A DNA stretch of 64,000 bases from Aulostomus chinensis (GCA_037954235.1 JBBMOA010000015.1:23572569-23636568), one strand, 5' to 3'. Shown: positions 11,701 through 25,892, counted from the first letter of the stretch. Translations and numbers: made by a program. The notes: generated by a model not told the origin, from the letters alone.

Positions 11701-13966
11701 TATGAGAATATTTCACAAGAGTACTCTAAAATCCTTGTCAAACTGACAGGACACAAGAGGGAAGGAAGGATGGAGGTGGGTAAAGTCAGAGCTGTCAGCC
11801 CAGGTCTGAAAATATCTACGTGCCTGCCCTTCAACTGCACACGTGTCAGGGTGCAAAGTCCCATTCAAGGCTGCTTGCAGCTTCAATTTTATTTCATGCT
11901 ATACTGCCAAACAAGATGTCTCCTCTGTAGGGGATTGTCCATTCACACTTCATAGATTGTGAGTACACGTTCCAGTCACACAAGGGGATGGTAGGAGGTA
12001 CACCACTGCATGGCAGTGAGATGTCAACATGGCCAAAGCCGACAGTGCACTTATTGAGTGCACCCACTTGGCCAGGTTGTCTTGTGCTTAGCAAAAACAC
12101 GTTTCTTAATTTGATACTGGTTTCTTTTGGGCTGAGTTTTAAAAACAGACGATAACATTTATACAGCAGAAACTCTGTCACTGTCCTCCATGCTGCTCTT
12201 ACCACAGCTACCAAAGACATATGCAAGCTCAAGATACTATACTCAGGTGCTGCTTTGACATCACTGCTCTCATCATTCCGGTACAGTGGCCGCGTTTGCG
12301 ACGTCAAAGTTGTCACACGAAAGAAAAAACACCAAAAGGCAACTCCTCATCTACTTGCAATAAGAACTTGATCTGTCAGCTTTTATGAGTAAGTTTAGTA
12401 GAAATATAGAAGTGTTACTACAGTGAACAAATTAGTTGTTGTAGTGTACCTGAGAAATATTTTGTCTGGAGATTTGGGTTAAGATGGTAAATCTCACTGG
12501 AGAAGAATTTATTTTCAGTATGAAAGATGTCTTTCAATTCTTGACATTTTACTGTAGCAAATCAACAAGATCCAATAGGAGCAGGTACAAAACTGACATG
12601 TAAATGTTTGGTTGAGATTAAACTTCTAAACAGTATTTTTTAAGGGAACTCATATAAAATGTTAAGCAGCAAATTACATTATACTGTTGTGGTTGTGAGA
12701 CGAGTAAAATGTGTCTGCCCAGAGAATGTTTTTCATGTTACAATGTCACTTTGAGAATTGGACAGTATTATCATTGAAAGTGCACTAGCCGACTCACCAT
12801 TAGCTTTTTGTATCAATGGTGTTTTACCAAATGCACTGTATATTAAAGCGTTTGTTTAAAAAAATGCTGAAGTAAGTGTACTTGTGTGTCTTTCTAAGTC
12901 TACTAAAACTTCATCAACATGTGGTTCTGTCAACTTTTTAATGCACATAGGTGTCAATGAATGGCCATTAACTGTTCCCAGGTAGACCACACGAAGTGAC
13001 ACAGGTAAAGGCAACACACAATACTTTCATTCATACAGAAAGACGTGGGCCTGGTGTTACTGAGGGCAGTGCTGAAAGATTGAAAAGTATGAAGAAAGAG
13101 GGTGGGGGAGGTGACAGATGGGATTAAAGTCTAAATTTAAGGCTCAATGGGAAACTTTGTCCTGTTTAAGTTAAATGTTGACAATGATACACTAGAAAAA
13201 GAGTGGACTGACTGTGTGGTCATCTGAATTTCATGATCCAGGAGACTATTGGTATTTAATGCCTTCTACTGATAATATAGTTCTGGCAGTACAGCTTGTA
13301 CTAAAACTTCCAGCACTCCATAACTGTTGATACTGCTATGAAAACGGCTGACTTTGTTATATTACATCTATATGACTATTTCTACCAGTACTACTACTAA
13401 TACCAATGTGCCTCTTGCACATATACATGTACACTGTACACTCAGTTTGCAAATGATTTATTCTACTGTTTCAAACACAAACAATCAGACCAATCATTCA
13501 TTACATTCAAACTCACTTTTGTACATGGGTGTTAAAGGGGGATTTCCAAGGGCGGCTGGACTGTTGCAGGAGGGAATGACAGTTCCAGCAACCCCAGTTT
13601 GGGATGGAGGAGAAAGAAGTGGGTAAGAGGACAAAGAAGACATCGGGGAATGACTCATTTAAAATCCAAAGGAAAACAGACCTTAAACTTGTGCAAAGCT
13701 GTTAATCATCCCACAATCTATCTCAGGGTTGTGCTTATATTTTTTCCATCCGCCATCCTTTCACTCTCATATCCTCCCCTCCTTCATCCCACCATCTGTT
13801 AATAGTTAGAAGAAACATGCTCACTTCAGGGCCAGGAACCTGGAGTATTTCCTGCTTTGCCAGAGAGCAAGGGGGGAGAGTCAAGAGAAGAGGAGGAGCC
13901 GATGAGAAGAGAAGAGAGTCACACAGCTAGAGGAGAAAACGAAAAACAAGAAAAAGGGCTAGAGAG

Positions 13967-13969
<3 letters not shown>
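11701..13969. other. no gene recognised
   Basis: Intergenic sequence with short open frames only. The longest, on the minus strand near 11894-12316, has no recognisable domain. Confidence 0.45.
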
Positions 13970-14018
<49 letters not shown>

Positions 14019-14029
14019 GGGGGGGGGGG
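13970..14029 (+). repeat. (TG)n microsatellite followed by a G-run
   Basis: About 24 TG units ending at 14017, directly followed by T and 11 G at 14019-14029. Confidence 0.95.
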
Positions 14030-15659
14030 TAGAGGGCTGATAGAAGGCTGTGTGTGCATTCATCTGGGTTTGATTAGCCAGACAGAGAGGGTGATAGTGA
14101 AGGAGGGGCGAGACAGAGTGGCTTTTATTTTTGGTGCTTTGGGGGATACAATGATTGACCTATTTTTTTTTCTTCTTAGCCCAATTTGATTAATACTTCT
14201 ACTCAGTTCATTCTTATGTCAAATGTCTGAAACCAACTTTAAAAAAAGGTGCGAACGATTTTCTCCTGTTATTTTGTGATTTTTTTTTCCAGCTACAGGC
14301 CAAAATAAGTAAAATCAATCTAATTGACAATAAATGCGAGAAACATCTGTTTGTATGTCTTTGACTTGATTGCCACAACAGCATTTGTTCCGACTGATGA
14401 GCATTGCTGGTTCCAGATGCAGCAGTTCTCCATGGAGCCAAATCAGGGCAATATTTAGATCATTTAAAAAATAAATATGAAAGGTTGGAACCTTTAACTT
14501 TTAATGTTCTTCATTTATTTTAAAATTGTATGCAAGGTTTCTTAAGGTGAAATGTAATTTTCATTCACTTTTTGTTTGCTGCTGTGAGTGGAGTGAGACT
14601 AAACATCAGAGACGAGGATGCTTTCACAGTGTCATGTGACAGTTACTCCAAAAATGTGTATTCTGTCAAAACTAAGGGCAACATGGTTGATGGGACTGAC
14701 AGCAATGGAAGCAACACAGTGGAAAAGGTGATTAATGTCTGGGCAGGTGGGTTTCAGTGACCTGGGAACACTGGCCAGGTGGCAGCTCCATGAAGCCTTC
14801 ACTTAAAATCTTTATCCTCAAAAGTGAGGGTTTTGACTCAGCCCTCAAATCCTACAACAGTACCAAGGGGCTGCACACAGCATGACCAAACACCAAGTGA
14901 AGGCTAAACCCTGTGTTCGCCTGGCAGCAAACAAAAGCCACGACAACCCTTCCTTCTCATTCATTTGAATGCATTATGCACATAACAGTCTTCAGTTTGT
15001 TGAAACTGCTGCAGGATGCAGAGGCCTGATTGTGTTTAACATGCAGCTGTTTTTACACTTGTGGAAATAATTGCACCATGTTTTTTTTTTTTTTAAACCC
15101 GTGGTCCAACTGAGTGACTCCAGGAAAACCAAGAACCAAGGATGGAAAAACTGCAACAATGCACAGGCCACAGACCTGACTGTAATTGTGCAAAAATTAT
15201 ACACAGTGGGGTACCTTGTACTGTGGAATCAGCTTACAGGTAACTAGGCTCTGACTGTAATGGAGGCAACGGACTGACAATGTATATGATCGATCACTAG
15301 AAAGATGGTTAAAGGACTGACTAAAAAACAGGTGGGGGAGACCATGCAGCTGGCTTTAAGCCCTGAGTAGGCTTACACTAGAGAGCTGGGGGTGCAACAC
15401 TAGCCCACACCCAACTCCCTACTGTATCATTACCCAGGATCCTGGTAACAGATCCTATAACAGCATCACTTTATGCAAACATACAAAATATTTAATCCCA
15501 TTCTGAAAACTGGTATGAATGAACCCATCTGAAAATGGCAAGACTGATGCTAAAGTATCATCAAATGCATCAAAAGCATGACTATCATGCAAAATTTTCA
15601 CATTACTCCTTATTTGAGAAACAAAACCTTCAGTCATGAAAGAGTCAGAGACATGAAGT
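14030..15659. other. no gene recognised
   Basis: Intergenic sequence. An open frame at 14572-14760 lacks any domain and is probably chance. Confidence 0.45.
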
Positions 15660-16350
15660 TCTGTAACATATGGAGTGGACCCAACTGCAGCACAAATGAA
15701 CAAAGTTTTCATTTTTGAGCAGTCGTCATCCAGCAGGTTAGAGCTGGTACACAGCCAGCCAGAGGATGGCAGCAGAGGACTGGATTCAGGTGAGTATGGC
15801 AGGTAGGGTATGGGGTTTGTGGGACTCATGAGCAGGTAGTTGTCCAACAGTTCGAGACTGGCTCAACGAGTGTAGCGAAGGGGAAGTAGTGCAAATTCAC
15901 TGCTGATGGGGATCTTGCTGGAAAGTGGCTTGGGCTAGGGCTGGGTGTGGGTCCGGACCTTGAGACGGAATTGGCGGGGCTAACATCACCCAGGGAGGTG
16001 GGTCTCTTGGTTGAGCAGGAACAGACAGAACCAACCAGCCACAGGCAGATGGGGAACAGAGATCAGGTAGGCAACACTTGTAGTCAGGTGCAGAAGGCTG
16101 GTGGGTTTGCCAGGGCGTAGACAAGAGGCGACAGTCAGCAGCAAGTCAGGTCAATACCGGGAAACCAATGAGGGCCCAAATGCTGGCAAGGCAGGCATGA
16201 GCGCAAAGACAATCTGGCGACAAGTGAGTGGAGTGAAGCGGCATATATTCTGGCTTGATTGGAGATGGTGTGCAGGTGGGAGCAGCAGGTGAAGGTTGTT
16301 AAGCTGATGAGGGGTGTGACTGAGCAGGAGAGGACTGTGACTAATTCACC
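15660..16350 (-). mobile_element. Gypsy-type LTR-like remnant
   Basis: On the minus strand the sequence has the style of a fish Gypsy LTR and leader: C/T-rich Leu/Pro-like stretches and an end containing GGGTCC followed by GTTACA. No direct repeats were found, and the borders are approximate. It resembles the better-defined solo LTR at 48282-48632 and the LTR-like stretch at 61500-61860. Confidence 0.45.
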
Positions 16351-17330
16351 ATGTGACGACTGCAACACCTGTTGAGAAACAGGTACAACAAATAAGGCTG
16401 ATCTGGGGTTAACATTAGATTTAGACCACACTGATTAGTATGTGTAACAGTCCCATCTCCAGTGACCACATTTGTAACAATAATTAGAAATGTTGGACAT
16501 GCAGTAAACTGGTGTTTTTGCCTCAACCCCAAATTTTTTTCCAGAATTCTCATGCCCTTTACAGACAAGAGGATAAAACTATCCTCACTATATTGAAAAC
16601 ATAATCACACATGGCCACAGTCTTTACCTTCTTCTCACTATCGGAATTTGTCCACTTATTTCCGCTTTTCCAATTTCTTAACTGTTAAGCAGCAAGCTTA
16701 AGATGCAAGCTCAGAAGCTTTGAGAACATCAAGTTTGACTACAGCATAATTCGAGCCATCAGTGTGACTCAAAGACAAATAAGCCTCCTTGGCCCTGCCT
16801 CTCAGCGTGCATTGCTACATTAAAGTGAGAGGGGAATCTGGCAACCCACGCACCTCAGCAAGATTCTCAAATAAGGAGAAAAAGGTTTCAGGATCTCTCT
16901 TGTTAAGCCTATGAACTAACTTCAAATCATTCAAGTCATCAGACCTGCTCAAGGCCTCACTTTGGAACAAAAGGGATGTCAGGAAACTTAATATTGGCCA
17001 CAACTTTCCCCTCACTAATCAGAGCTCATTTCTACCACTGCAGCCCTGGTTTTGCCTGCTCTGTCTCCTGCCTCATCTTCTCTACTGGTAAATCTTCTCC
17101 AAATTCTATGCTATGTTGTGCTGTTTCCCATATGACCACTTCCTCATTTGCTGGTTTCCCTCGTAACAAGAGCAACTCCTGCCGTTAAAAAGACAACGCA
17201 GGACTTGCCATTGGTGGAAGACAATGATCCCTCAGTGTGGGTGGACAAAGACACAGCCACACCCAACACTTCCATTTTGAACTATATGACATGCTAAACT
17301 GGTCATCTATGAAACATGGGTCATGACTGA
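16351..17330. other. no gene recognised
   Basis: Intergenic sequence with short open frames only. Confidence 0.45.
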
Positions 17331-17700
17331 AAGAAGAAGATCATGAACACAAGGAGCTGAAATGGGTTTCCTCAGTTGCTGAGGAGCTCAGTAATCTTTG
17401 AGAAGGAGTCAGTCGAGATAGTTCGGGCATCGAGTTAGGATGCCCCTGGGCATCGAGCTAGGATGCCCCTGGGCATCGAGTTAGGATGCCCCTGGGCCCC
17501 TCCCTACGGAGGTGTTGCAGGCACGTGCAGCTGGGATGAGGTTGTGGGGCAGACTGAGAACCAGGTGGAGGGAAGGCAGGTACGCCTTGTGATCCTGCAG
17601 TGAGAGCCGGTCGATGTGGCCAGGGACAGGAAAGTTTGGGGTTCCCAGCTGGAGCTGCTGCCTCCCACTTTAGATAAGCAGTTGAAGATGAATCGATTGT
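17331..17700 (+). mobile_element. degenerate LINE 3' end (RTE/Rex-like)
   Basis: The stretch from about 17490 (CTCCCTACGGAGGTGTTGCAG onward) corresponds to the Arg-rich C-terminal end and stop region common to a class of fish LINEs, with many substitutions. It contains the triplicated 23-bp unit at 17425-17493 and ends near 17690. Confidence 0.6.
17425..17493 (+). repeat. three tandem 23-bp hairpin units
   Basis: Three head-to-tail copies (17425-17447, 17448-17470, 17471-17493), with one T/C difference in the second. Each unit is GGGCATC, a 7-nt spacer, then GATGCCC and CT, so every copy can fold into a perfect 7-bp stem. Confidence 0.92.
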
Positions 17701-20700
17701 AATTAACTTTCAAATTTTACTGTCTCTTTGATTCTTTCATCTCTGTGATCATCACTAGAATATTGTATTGACCTAACGACCTTGTGCACTAATCTAGAAA
17801 CTTTTCAGATGGTGTCTCCACAAATGGTTTTACCACTTCATCCATAATTTACAAATATGTGCATCCACACAGGAGACTACGACCACGAGTAACTCAAGTT
17901 TTAGACCCACCACTTTGCACAAAAAAGCCGATGCAGCCTTCAGACAGAGCCTTCCTGCTACCTGACTATTTAATGATTGGCTAAATAATTCCCCCTTGTC
18001 TTCATGAGGCGTAGTTGTGGGTACTTAGGTAACTAGAGCCTGCTGCCCCAGTGGAAGCAACCAGATGAACTGGCAACCACCCAAAACCACAGCTGTGCTC
18101 CTGAGCAATTTAAGGGATACGGAAGCTGTAGCTGTCATACCCGAACACCACAAGACCCCCCTCCTGTGATGAAACCTAAAGGGGAGATTAAAAACTACCA
18201 GGGGAACCACTGCTACAAGTAATGCACACACAGACATACAGTACAGTTGCATCAACATTGACCATGTCAAACCTACGCCAAATGACAAAAAGGAAAATCT
18301 TTCTCCCTTGCAACAACACACACAAAAAAAGTCGTTGGAAGAACAAAATTAAACTCACCCTGAAGTACATTTCCCTGAGCACACAAACATTTACATACAC
18401 AGTTCACTATGCAGTCACAAAGGAAAACCCTCTCATGTGGCTTTTGCATGAGAACTAAATCTCCCCATTAAAGACCCCCCCACACACACCCAGCCAGTTA
18501 AACTGGACCGACGTGATGCGTTCAAAAACACAAAGCACTCCACCAAATGAAGTGTATTCAACAAAAATAACTCCCTGAAAAACTCACTTAGGGAAAATGG
18601 AAAAACATACCAATGCCTTTCAGCACTTCCCCAAACAACGTGTCTCCAATTTGTTATGACTGGCTGGTAGGCCACAAGAAAGGAGGGAGGTCAACATGGG
18701 CCTAACAAATGTACAGTCTAAAAACCCTAGTTCACACTCATCTAACTAATGTTAGTAAATCCTTCCTTCCCAAAAACATTTGGATGTTATGCCACTCTCA
18801 ATATTTGGGACGCCCCATCACAATGCATTTTTTGCCAACCAGTGCAGTCCTCTATGAATATAATTGCCGACATTAATCTTTTTTGTTTTTGTTAGTCAGT
18901 TAGTTACATGAAGCAAACTAAAGAAAAGTAAGCTAAGCTCAGTATTGACATGGGGTTGATGTCTGAGTTCCAATTAACACTGCTGAAACTAATAGCCCTT
19001 CCCCACTGCACATACCTGCAGACACAGTGTTTCCAATGTGTGTAAACCTGCTAATAAAAGCCAGTCGATCCCAAGTTAATGAGGAGCTATCGCTCTGTTT
19101 TTTTCAGACAGAAGAGATTTGTCCAGGGTAGCATCTCGGGCTTGTAGACTATCTTTGGTAGCTGTAGTAAAGGCAGCATGGAGGACACGGTAACGGTGTG
19201 TCTGTTTTGTTTTGTTTTTGTTCTTTTGCTCCAGTCTGTTTTGCAAAGTCAGTGTTGCCTGCTGATGTTAGAGTGTGTCTGCCCTTGAATGCTGTATTAT
19301 TACCGACAAGAAGATCGTGTTCTGATACCCTGGGAAGTCTAAAGGATTCTAATTTCTGTCCAATAACTTCCTGGAACTGTCTGGAGTGTACTTGTAATGT
19401 GTAAAAATCATGGATTTGGAACTCGGACATGACTCTGCCCTAACATTCAGCTGCCAACACATAGATATATGGGCATGTCAATGCTGTCCAGGTTTTTTTT
19501 TTTCGCTTGTTAGGTTCGGCTTCTAATTTTTGTGGAACAGAAATGTTTTTTGTCACCAAGGAATGTCTGGGACTTGAGATGGTGGTGCACAGACATGACA
19601 TACAAATATGAGCTGGGTTCACTGTTTCTGTTTTGCAGAAACACAGCAAATAATAGAAAACAATTACAGCTGTTATTTGCAGAAACATTTTGATATGGCA
19701 TTTAAAATATCTCTGTATGTATTATATAACTCATTCTTGTGACTCTTTTGACCACTTTTTTACTCATCACCTGTAACCACAACGTGGCCTCAAAACTCTT
19801 CGTCAGAAATGTATTTTGCAGTCTGGATAATTTGCCTCACAGATGAACAGGGAGGGAAAACATATCACTACTCAGTTCCATCAACAAAAAGGCTAACCTC
19901 CAAAATCAGAGGTTTGAGGGTTGTGTGATTAGGGTGTCCTGGGCTGGAGGCAAATTGCCAACATAAACTACTGTGCCAGTGCCAGATGGCTCGTCATTAA
20001 CTGCGTACAAACTATCTGTGAGTCCACAAATGATTCGGTGCACTTTCCGTTTAGTCCTTGTAGCTTTAGATGTCTATCTACAGCTGTAACAGCAGATTCC
20101 AACTGTGCAAACAAAGAGAGAGAAAATGGACTGATTGCTCACCATTAAATGGCATCATTCTTATCCGTTATTTAGTTATCAATTATTCTCCTCTGAACCC
20201 GTGATTTTATCAGCGGATGTGATGATTCTTTTGTTGGTGCTGAACAACCAAAACAAAGGAGATGATTTTTGATTTGCTCCAATCCATGCTTTTTCAGTTA
20301 TTGAGGGCCATGATGGAGACTTTGAGGAAAATGACAAGTACCTTGGGGCAGTCATTACTTAAAAAAAAACAAAATCTTAACCTTAAATAGGAACACTGAG
20401 GTGGAGTGCAGACACAGACATCACCACCAGTTTTGCCTGAAGAAAGAGTGATTTACTTGACTTTGATGTAACCATGTTGACGATTGTTTAATCATGCTTT
20501 CATGAGTCATGGTCATCATCGTCCATTGTGGCCAAAGTATCAAGTGGGCCAGCAGACTTCAGCTCAGCCTGTCAGCCCTTGACTGCACACGCCTGCGGCA
20601 TAAGGCCAGTACTCTTCCCACCCATTGAATTCCAGCTCCTTCGCTCTGGCAGTGCCTGAGGGGAGAACAAAACTCTACAGGAACAGTTTTATACCTGCAG

Positions 20701-22146
20701 CAGTCACACTGCTGAATAAAACTAACAAGAGGAGATGATCCTCACTCAAAGCACTTTCATTCTCTCTAAACTGGAGGTAGTCACTTTTTATTCTAATTTT
20801 TGTTTATTTGAAGGTGGTGTAAAAATGTCACCTTCAAACTTTAATAACCTGATTGAAGTGACGTCTTTAAAAGCTCACAGGACAATTTTGTAGTACCTCC
20901 CTTGTTATCCAGTAGAGGGAGCTCTAAAAGTTCTAACAGCTTGACCTGTTGAAGCCCTTTGACATATCAGTAAACTAAGCTAATGCTGTTTTGTTGTGCA
21001 AATGCAGGACAGTAGCAAGCAGAGCCCTTCTTGTGTGGAAATGTTTCAGCTTTGTTAAGGGCAGCAGCATTAACATCACTCCTCAAGAAAAAGAAGTCAC
21101 CTGCAAATGTTACTAGCTTACCTGCTAGGTTACCACCGGACAGAGGCTCCACAGACGGGTGGAACAGTGCTAAATGTGCAGTCTCAATTGAGAGCACAGA
21201 ATTGGGAACACTCAGTCTCACCAGGTCCCCCACCAGAAGCTTGTACAAGCTATCACAGTTAAGATAGCAAGCCCCAAATGCCGATCCGCACTGATGAGCA
21301 CTGTGACAACAACCAAACTGGGGGCTCAGTGAGTCTCTGTCACACGGACGTCATCCCACCGTTATTCACATCCATATCCACTACCTGCTTCTGCTTCTCA
21401 TGCACAACTCTGACAAAAATATGTGACTTCACAAAGGGTAACATTACTCACACTCACTGAACACGCATGCACTGGGGGGGGGGGGTTAATGCATTCAGAT
21501 TATTGTAGAGCATTCAAAGGTTATTCTAAAGTGATTTTTCATAGAAGAGACAGCCCTAAGATTTGGTTGTGTATTGAAGCCTCTTTGAGTGTTTCTTTAT
21601 TTTTTTATGTCTTGAAGCAGGAGTGTTAGGACATCCAGATTTTTTTAGTTTTTTTTTGTGATTCAATTTTTATTTTCATTTTCATAAAGTTCAACAGAAA
21701 TATTTCAGGGGACACAATATTGCTAGGGTGGAATCTCAAAGAAAGACAGTTGGCCCAGGACATAAGAACGTGTCATGGGAAAGAACAGAGCGAAAATATT
21801 GATGATAACAATGACATCCAGGTTTTAATGTTAGCTTTGTCTGCCTACATTTTTCTCAGAAACTTCTCTTGTATGCTTCGCGTAAAAAAACTATGTTTCT
21901 TATATTGATCATTTGCATAGTATCAATATGGAAGTTCATGTTATTGTTTCAGAATGGGAATAAATAAAAATGAGACAATGAGAAAAACTTCTAAACTATC
22001 AGCTGCAAAATGCATCTTCCTTGAATTATCACTCAGGAGCAAATGATTTAAACAAAACAGCGATGACGACACCCGGTGCAGAAAAATGAGAGAATTCCTG
22101 GAAAGAGGTTCTCTAAGAAATCTCTATCAAGGTTAAGCATGGCAAG
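17701..22146. other. no gene recognised; minor repeat traces
   Basis: Intergenic. 20520-20720 may be a worn LINE fragment. 19141-19190 shares a short stretch with 62700-62745 (GTAGCTGTA...GCAGCATGGAGGACA). A G-run of about 13 lies near 21474-21486. No exon-like sequence was recognised. Confidence 0.45.
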
Positions 22147-22402
22147 GGGCGGCGAGGCTCGCAGGTAGAGCGGCGGTCTAGCAACCCGAGGGTCACTGGT
22201 TCGATCCTCACTTCCCCTGGTCGAAGCAAGATACTGAACCCCTGATTGCTCCTGATGTGTGATGGACTGCCATCTTGTCCAGGGTGAACCCCACCTCGTG
22301 TCCAATGTCAGTGGGAAGAAGCCCCAGCCCTGCCCCCCCCCCCCCCCCCCACGACCTGTAACGGATAGCAGTGTAGAAAATGGATGGATGGATGGATGGT
22401 TT
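22147..22402 (+). mobile_element. tRNA-type SINE, family B
   Basis: The head resembles a tRNA promoter: an A-box-like GGTAGAGCGG region and a B-box GGTTCGATCCT at 22198-22208. The body contains a C-run (about 22336-22350) and it ends in GGAT repeats. A minus-strand copy lies at about 53928-54101. It is a SINE, not a functional tRNA gene. Confidence 0.78.
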
Positions 22403-22544
22403 AGCTTGTTCACTGTTATCTATCGAGCAAGGAACCTCAGAGACATGTGAGTCTAAACTCTGACTGTTGTCTCACAGTGTTGTTATTCCTAATGGCCCAG
22501 CTGGGATGCTCTCCCCATGCCTGCGCACCTTCTCTCTGGGTCCA

Positions 22545-22870
22545 TCGTCATCTTCCGCTTATTCCTACACATTAAGGGTCGCGGGGGGGCTGGAGCCTAT
22601 CCCAGTGTCAACGGGCGAGAGGCGGGGTTCACCCTGGACAGGTCGCCAGTCCATCGCAGGGCCAACATAGAGAGACGAACAACCATTCACACTCACATTC
22701 ATACCTACAGTCAATTTAGAGTATTCAATCAGCCTCGTCCCCAATTGCATGTTTTTGGATGGTGGGAAGAAGCTGGAGTACCAGAGAGAACCCACACAGG
22801 AACAGGGAGAACATGGAGACTCCACCCAGAAAGATCCCGTGCCCGAGCCGGGACTTGAACCCGGAACCTT
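22545..22870 (-). mobile_element. family A SINE, near full length
   Basis: Minus-strand copy of the SINE body, with a tRNA-like head whose B-box complement (ACTTGAACCCGGAACC) lies near 22853-22868. The GGAT tail is short or lost. Confidence 0.8.
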
Positions 22871-23359
22871 GACAATGATGGTTTTGGGGTCTTGAAAATT
22901 CAAACAATTGAAACTTGGGTCCATGAATCTTTTCTGAAATCTTTCTGAAAAGGCAACCATCTGTCGCCATGTTAACAGGCAGTATGATACCCTGTGCAAA
23001 GGGTGACGTCACAGCCCCACCTCAGGAATGCATATCATGTTTTCAGTCAAACAGCCATGGAGGACTACAGTGATAATAATTGGCAGATAAATGAGTGGTG
23101 TTTGTGTTGCTGCCTCTTCTCAGTTGGTTAGCGCTCCTCCAAATTTAGACTTAATGCAGTGCCACTGTGATCAGCAAAGACGTGTAACATACAGGTGCTG
23201 AGTATCCCCTTCTTGTTTGTTGGTGCTCTCAGCTCTGTGAAAGAATGCATTCGACTGCAGATCAAATAAATCCAGATTTAATTTTTTTTTAAACACAAAC
23301 AAAGACTCTGTTCTTCGAAGGGCCTTTCATGTCGAAATGTACCTTAATTGTGCATGACT

Positions 23360-23480
23360 GTGAATGTTTGTCTGCCTCAGTAAGTCAGCCCTGTGATGGA
23401 CTGGTGACCTGTCCGAGATGCACCCCACTGCTCAGTGCGCCTGAATGATATGGGGCATAAATGATCTGGGTGATGGGGGT
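23360..23480 (+). mobile_element. worn SINE family A 3' fragment
   Basis: Contains the family segment GTGATGGACTGGTGACCTGTCC followed by diverged sequence. Confidence 0.5.
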
Positions 23481-23698
23481 GAGGGCGAGCCAGAGGGGCA
23501 TGAATTGCTTGTTGTTGAAGTGATTCCTGACTACAGAACATTGCACTGATGGTTCTGCCACTGCTTGTTATTTTGAATGGTGTGAGGATGAGACCAGGGC
23601 ATCATTTTATGACAGGAAGTAAGTTTTGGACCCAAAAGTCAGAACTGACTGTCAGAGAAACATCCACACTGCACGAAAATAGCATGAAGATATCTTCA

Positions 23699-24054
23699 TG
23701 TGCGGCACAGTGGTGCAGTGGTCAGCACTGTGCCGCACAGCAAGAAGGTTCCAGGTTGGAGCCCCAGCTGGAGCACAGGATCTTTCTGTGTGAGTCTCCA
23801 TGTTCTCCCTGTTCCTGCGTGGGTTCCCTCTGGTACTCCAGCTTCCTCCACAGTCCAAAGACATCAAGAGGGGACCAGGTTAATCCAGACTCTAAATTGA
23901 CCGTAAGCGTGGCTGGGAGAGCCAATGGTTGTCTGTCTATATGTGTTGGCCCTGCCATGGACTGGTGACCTGTCCAGGGGAACCCCGCCTCTTGCTGAAG
24001 GCCGCTGGCCCCCTGCGACCCTTAACCGGATAAGTGGAAGAAAATGGATGGGTG
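23699..24054 (+). mobile_element. full-length family A SINE with near-perfect target duplication
   Basis: Begins with the tRNA-like head (A-box region TGGTGCAGTGGTCAGC; B-box region GGTTCCAGGTTGGAGCC), continues through the shared body and ends in a GGATG-type tail. Flanked by GATATCTTCA (23689-23698) and GATATCCTTCA (24055-24065). Confidence 0.85.
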
Positions 24055-24065
24055 GATATCCTTCA

Positions 24066-25892
24066 ATTATTCCATCCCCTTCCTCAAAAACAAAAGCGTA
24101 AACTAGGGAACATGAAGGCCTAAAAGCCTGCAATCAGCAGTCTGATATCAACTAGAAACTGGGGTGGTCAACAGTTGCCAGCCATCATCAGGGTTGTTTT
24201 TTTAACGTTTTCACTTGTCTGCTTAACCCCCTAGAAAATTGTGTGCCATGATTAAGAAAAAGCTGAATTCATCAGAAGAAAGGGAAAAACCTAAATTTTC
24301 TTTGAATGAAGAATTTCATTTTTAAATTCTTTTTTATCATATTTGAATGAGGATTTGTTTCACATAAAACTGTTACGTTCAGATAAAAGCTGAAAAACAT
24401 TTTTGTAAAAGAGGTGTACATGAATTTATTAATATGTCGATTTGCTCTCGCTTGTATGGTTTATTTGGTGGTATAAAATACTGACCCCCCCCCCCCCCCC
24501 AACCTGCTCTACCCAACTAAACTTCTCCAGCCAGCCTGGTTCAGCACCGCAGCCTCCCCCCGGAGAAACACAACAGCTTTTTCTCTATTATTTTCAGACC
24601 AAGATTTTCTCGTCACAAGGTGCACAGTAACGCCCTATTCCGAATGCCAGCAATAACACTGGTTCTCAAACGATCTCATCAGTGCTGAGGAAGGGTTAAT
24701 ACTGTTGGCTGCAAAGCTTTGATAACAATCTACACGAAGCAAGTTGAGAACCAAAGTCAGAAGTGAACACCTGGACCCTAAGATCAATGTCCAAGACAGA
24801 ACCTCAAAGTAGGAGATTAGAAGGAAGCTTTGTGACATCACACAGGCACCTCACTAGCCAAGGACTAGCACATGTCTACATCACCCTAACTGTATGTATG
24901 CATGTGCTGCCTTTGTTTTTGAAGTTAGATCAAGGGGTGGGGAATGAAGCAATAATGACATCACATGATGATTAGACGGCTTTGATGTTTTGTGGTGGGC
25001 GTTTGTCCAACATAGTGCAACTTTATTTATTAAGAGTTGTAAATTGAAAGACTTTGATACATGTCCAAAGAATGGACACGGCACAAGTATACGCTACATT
25101 TTGACGCGTTTGGAAAGACCTCTACAGTGTGTGTGTGTCTCTGGTCCTTTTTTTTTTGAGGGGGGACCGTACACAGAAAGGAAAGAAAAGTTGTATGGTT
25201 GTACACGATAACAATTTATAAACTATACCACACAGATTACTTCTGATGGGGCCGACTATGTGTATTTTCTTGTTTCTAAAACTGAAACTACACATCTGAT
25301 GCACTGCAGCTGTGCAATGGAGGCGCCCTCATTTCACTTGGTCCAATGTCATGGCTGAATCATTCAATGACACAATTAATTTCATTAACTCAGAAATAGC
25401 CTTTGCAGAGGTGTTGGGCCTGGACCAGTCATCACATGAGAGATGAAAGTTGCTTCAAAAAGAACACCAGTATATGCAACAGGTTGCATTCCAAAAATAG
25501 CAAAACTGGACTCAGATTAGCATTAGTTCGCCAAACATGGCATGTGTATGCATCTCAACATCCCAAAAGGGTTCTCTTTGGGTGGGATGGCCAAACATGG
25601 TTACACATTAATGGTTAAACACAGTTCAGGTGAAGTGCAGTGCCGTCAGGCCATACTGGCAGTTCTAGTTCAGCTCCTCAAACAGGGTGGGGCAGCCTCA
25701 GGGGAGGTGGGGGAGGGAGGTGGGGTCAGCCGTGAGAGGGATAGTTGACTCTGAGACGGTCCAATAGATGACTTCCTCACAACAGAGCTGCAACAGCGAA
25801 AATGAAAGGGAGCCATCAGGTGAAACCAAATCCCAATCAATCAAGAATGATCCACATAGCGTTAACATCTCAATCGTTCTTCGGTGTGATTT
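24066..25892. other. no gene recognised; probable 3' flank of the LBH-like gene
   Basis: Intergenic. Contains a C-run at about 24485-24500. Sequence just below 25893 would be the 3' UTR of the minus-strand LBH-like gene, but no polyadenylation signal is clear. Confidence 0.45.

Noticed and set aside
22147..22210. tRNA gene
   Set aside because: It is the tRNA-derived head of a SINE with a long body and a GGAT tail, and the same head occurs in other copies.
22048..22413. 121-codon minus-strand open frame with a Gly run
   Set aside because: It is the antisense of a family B SINE including its C-run.
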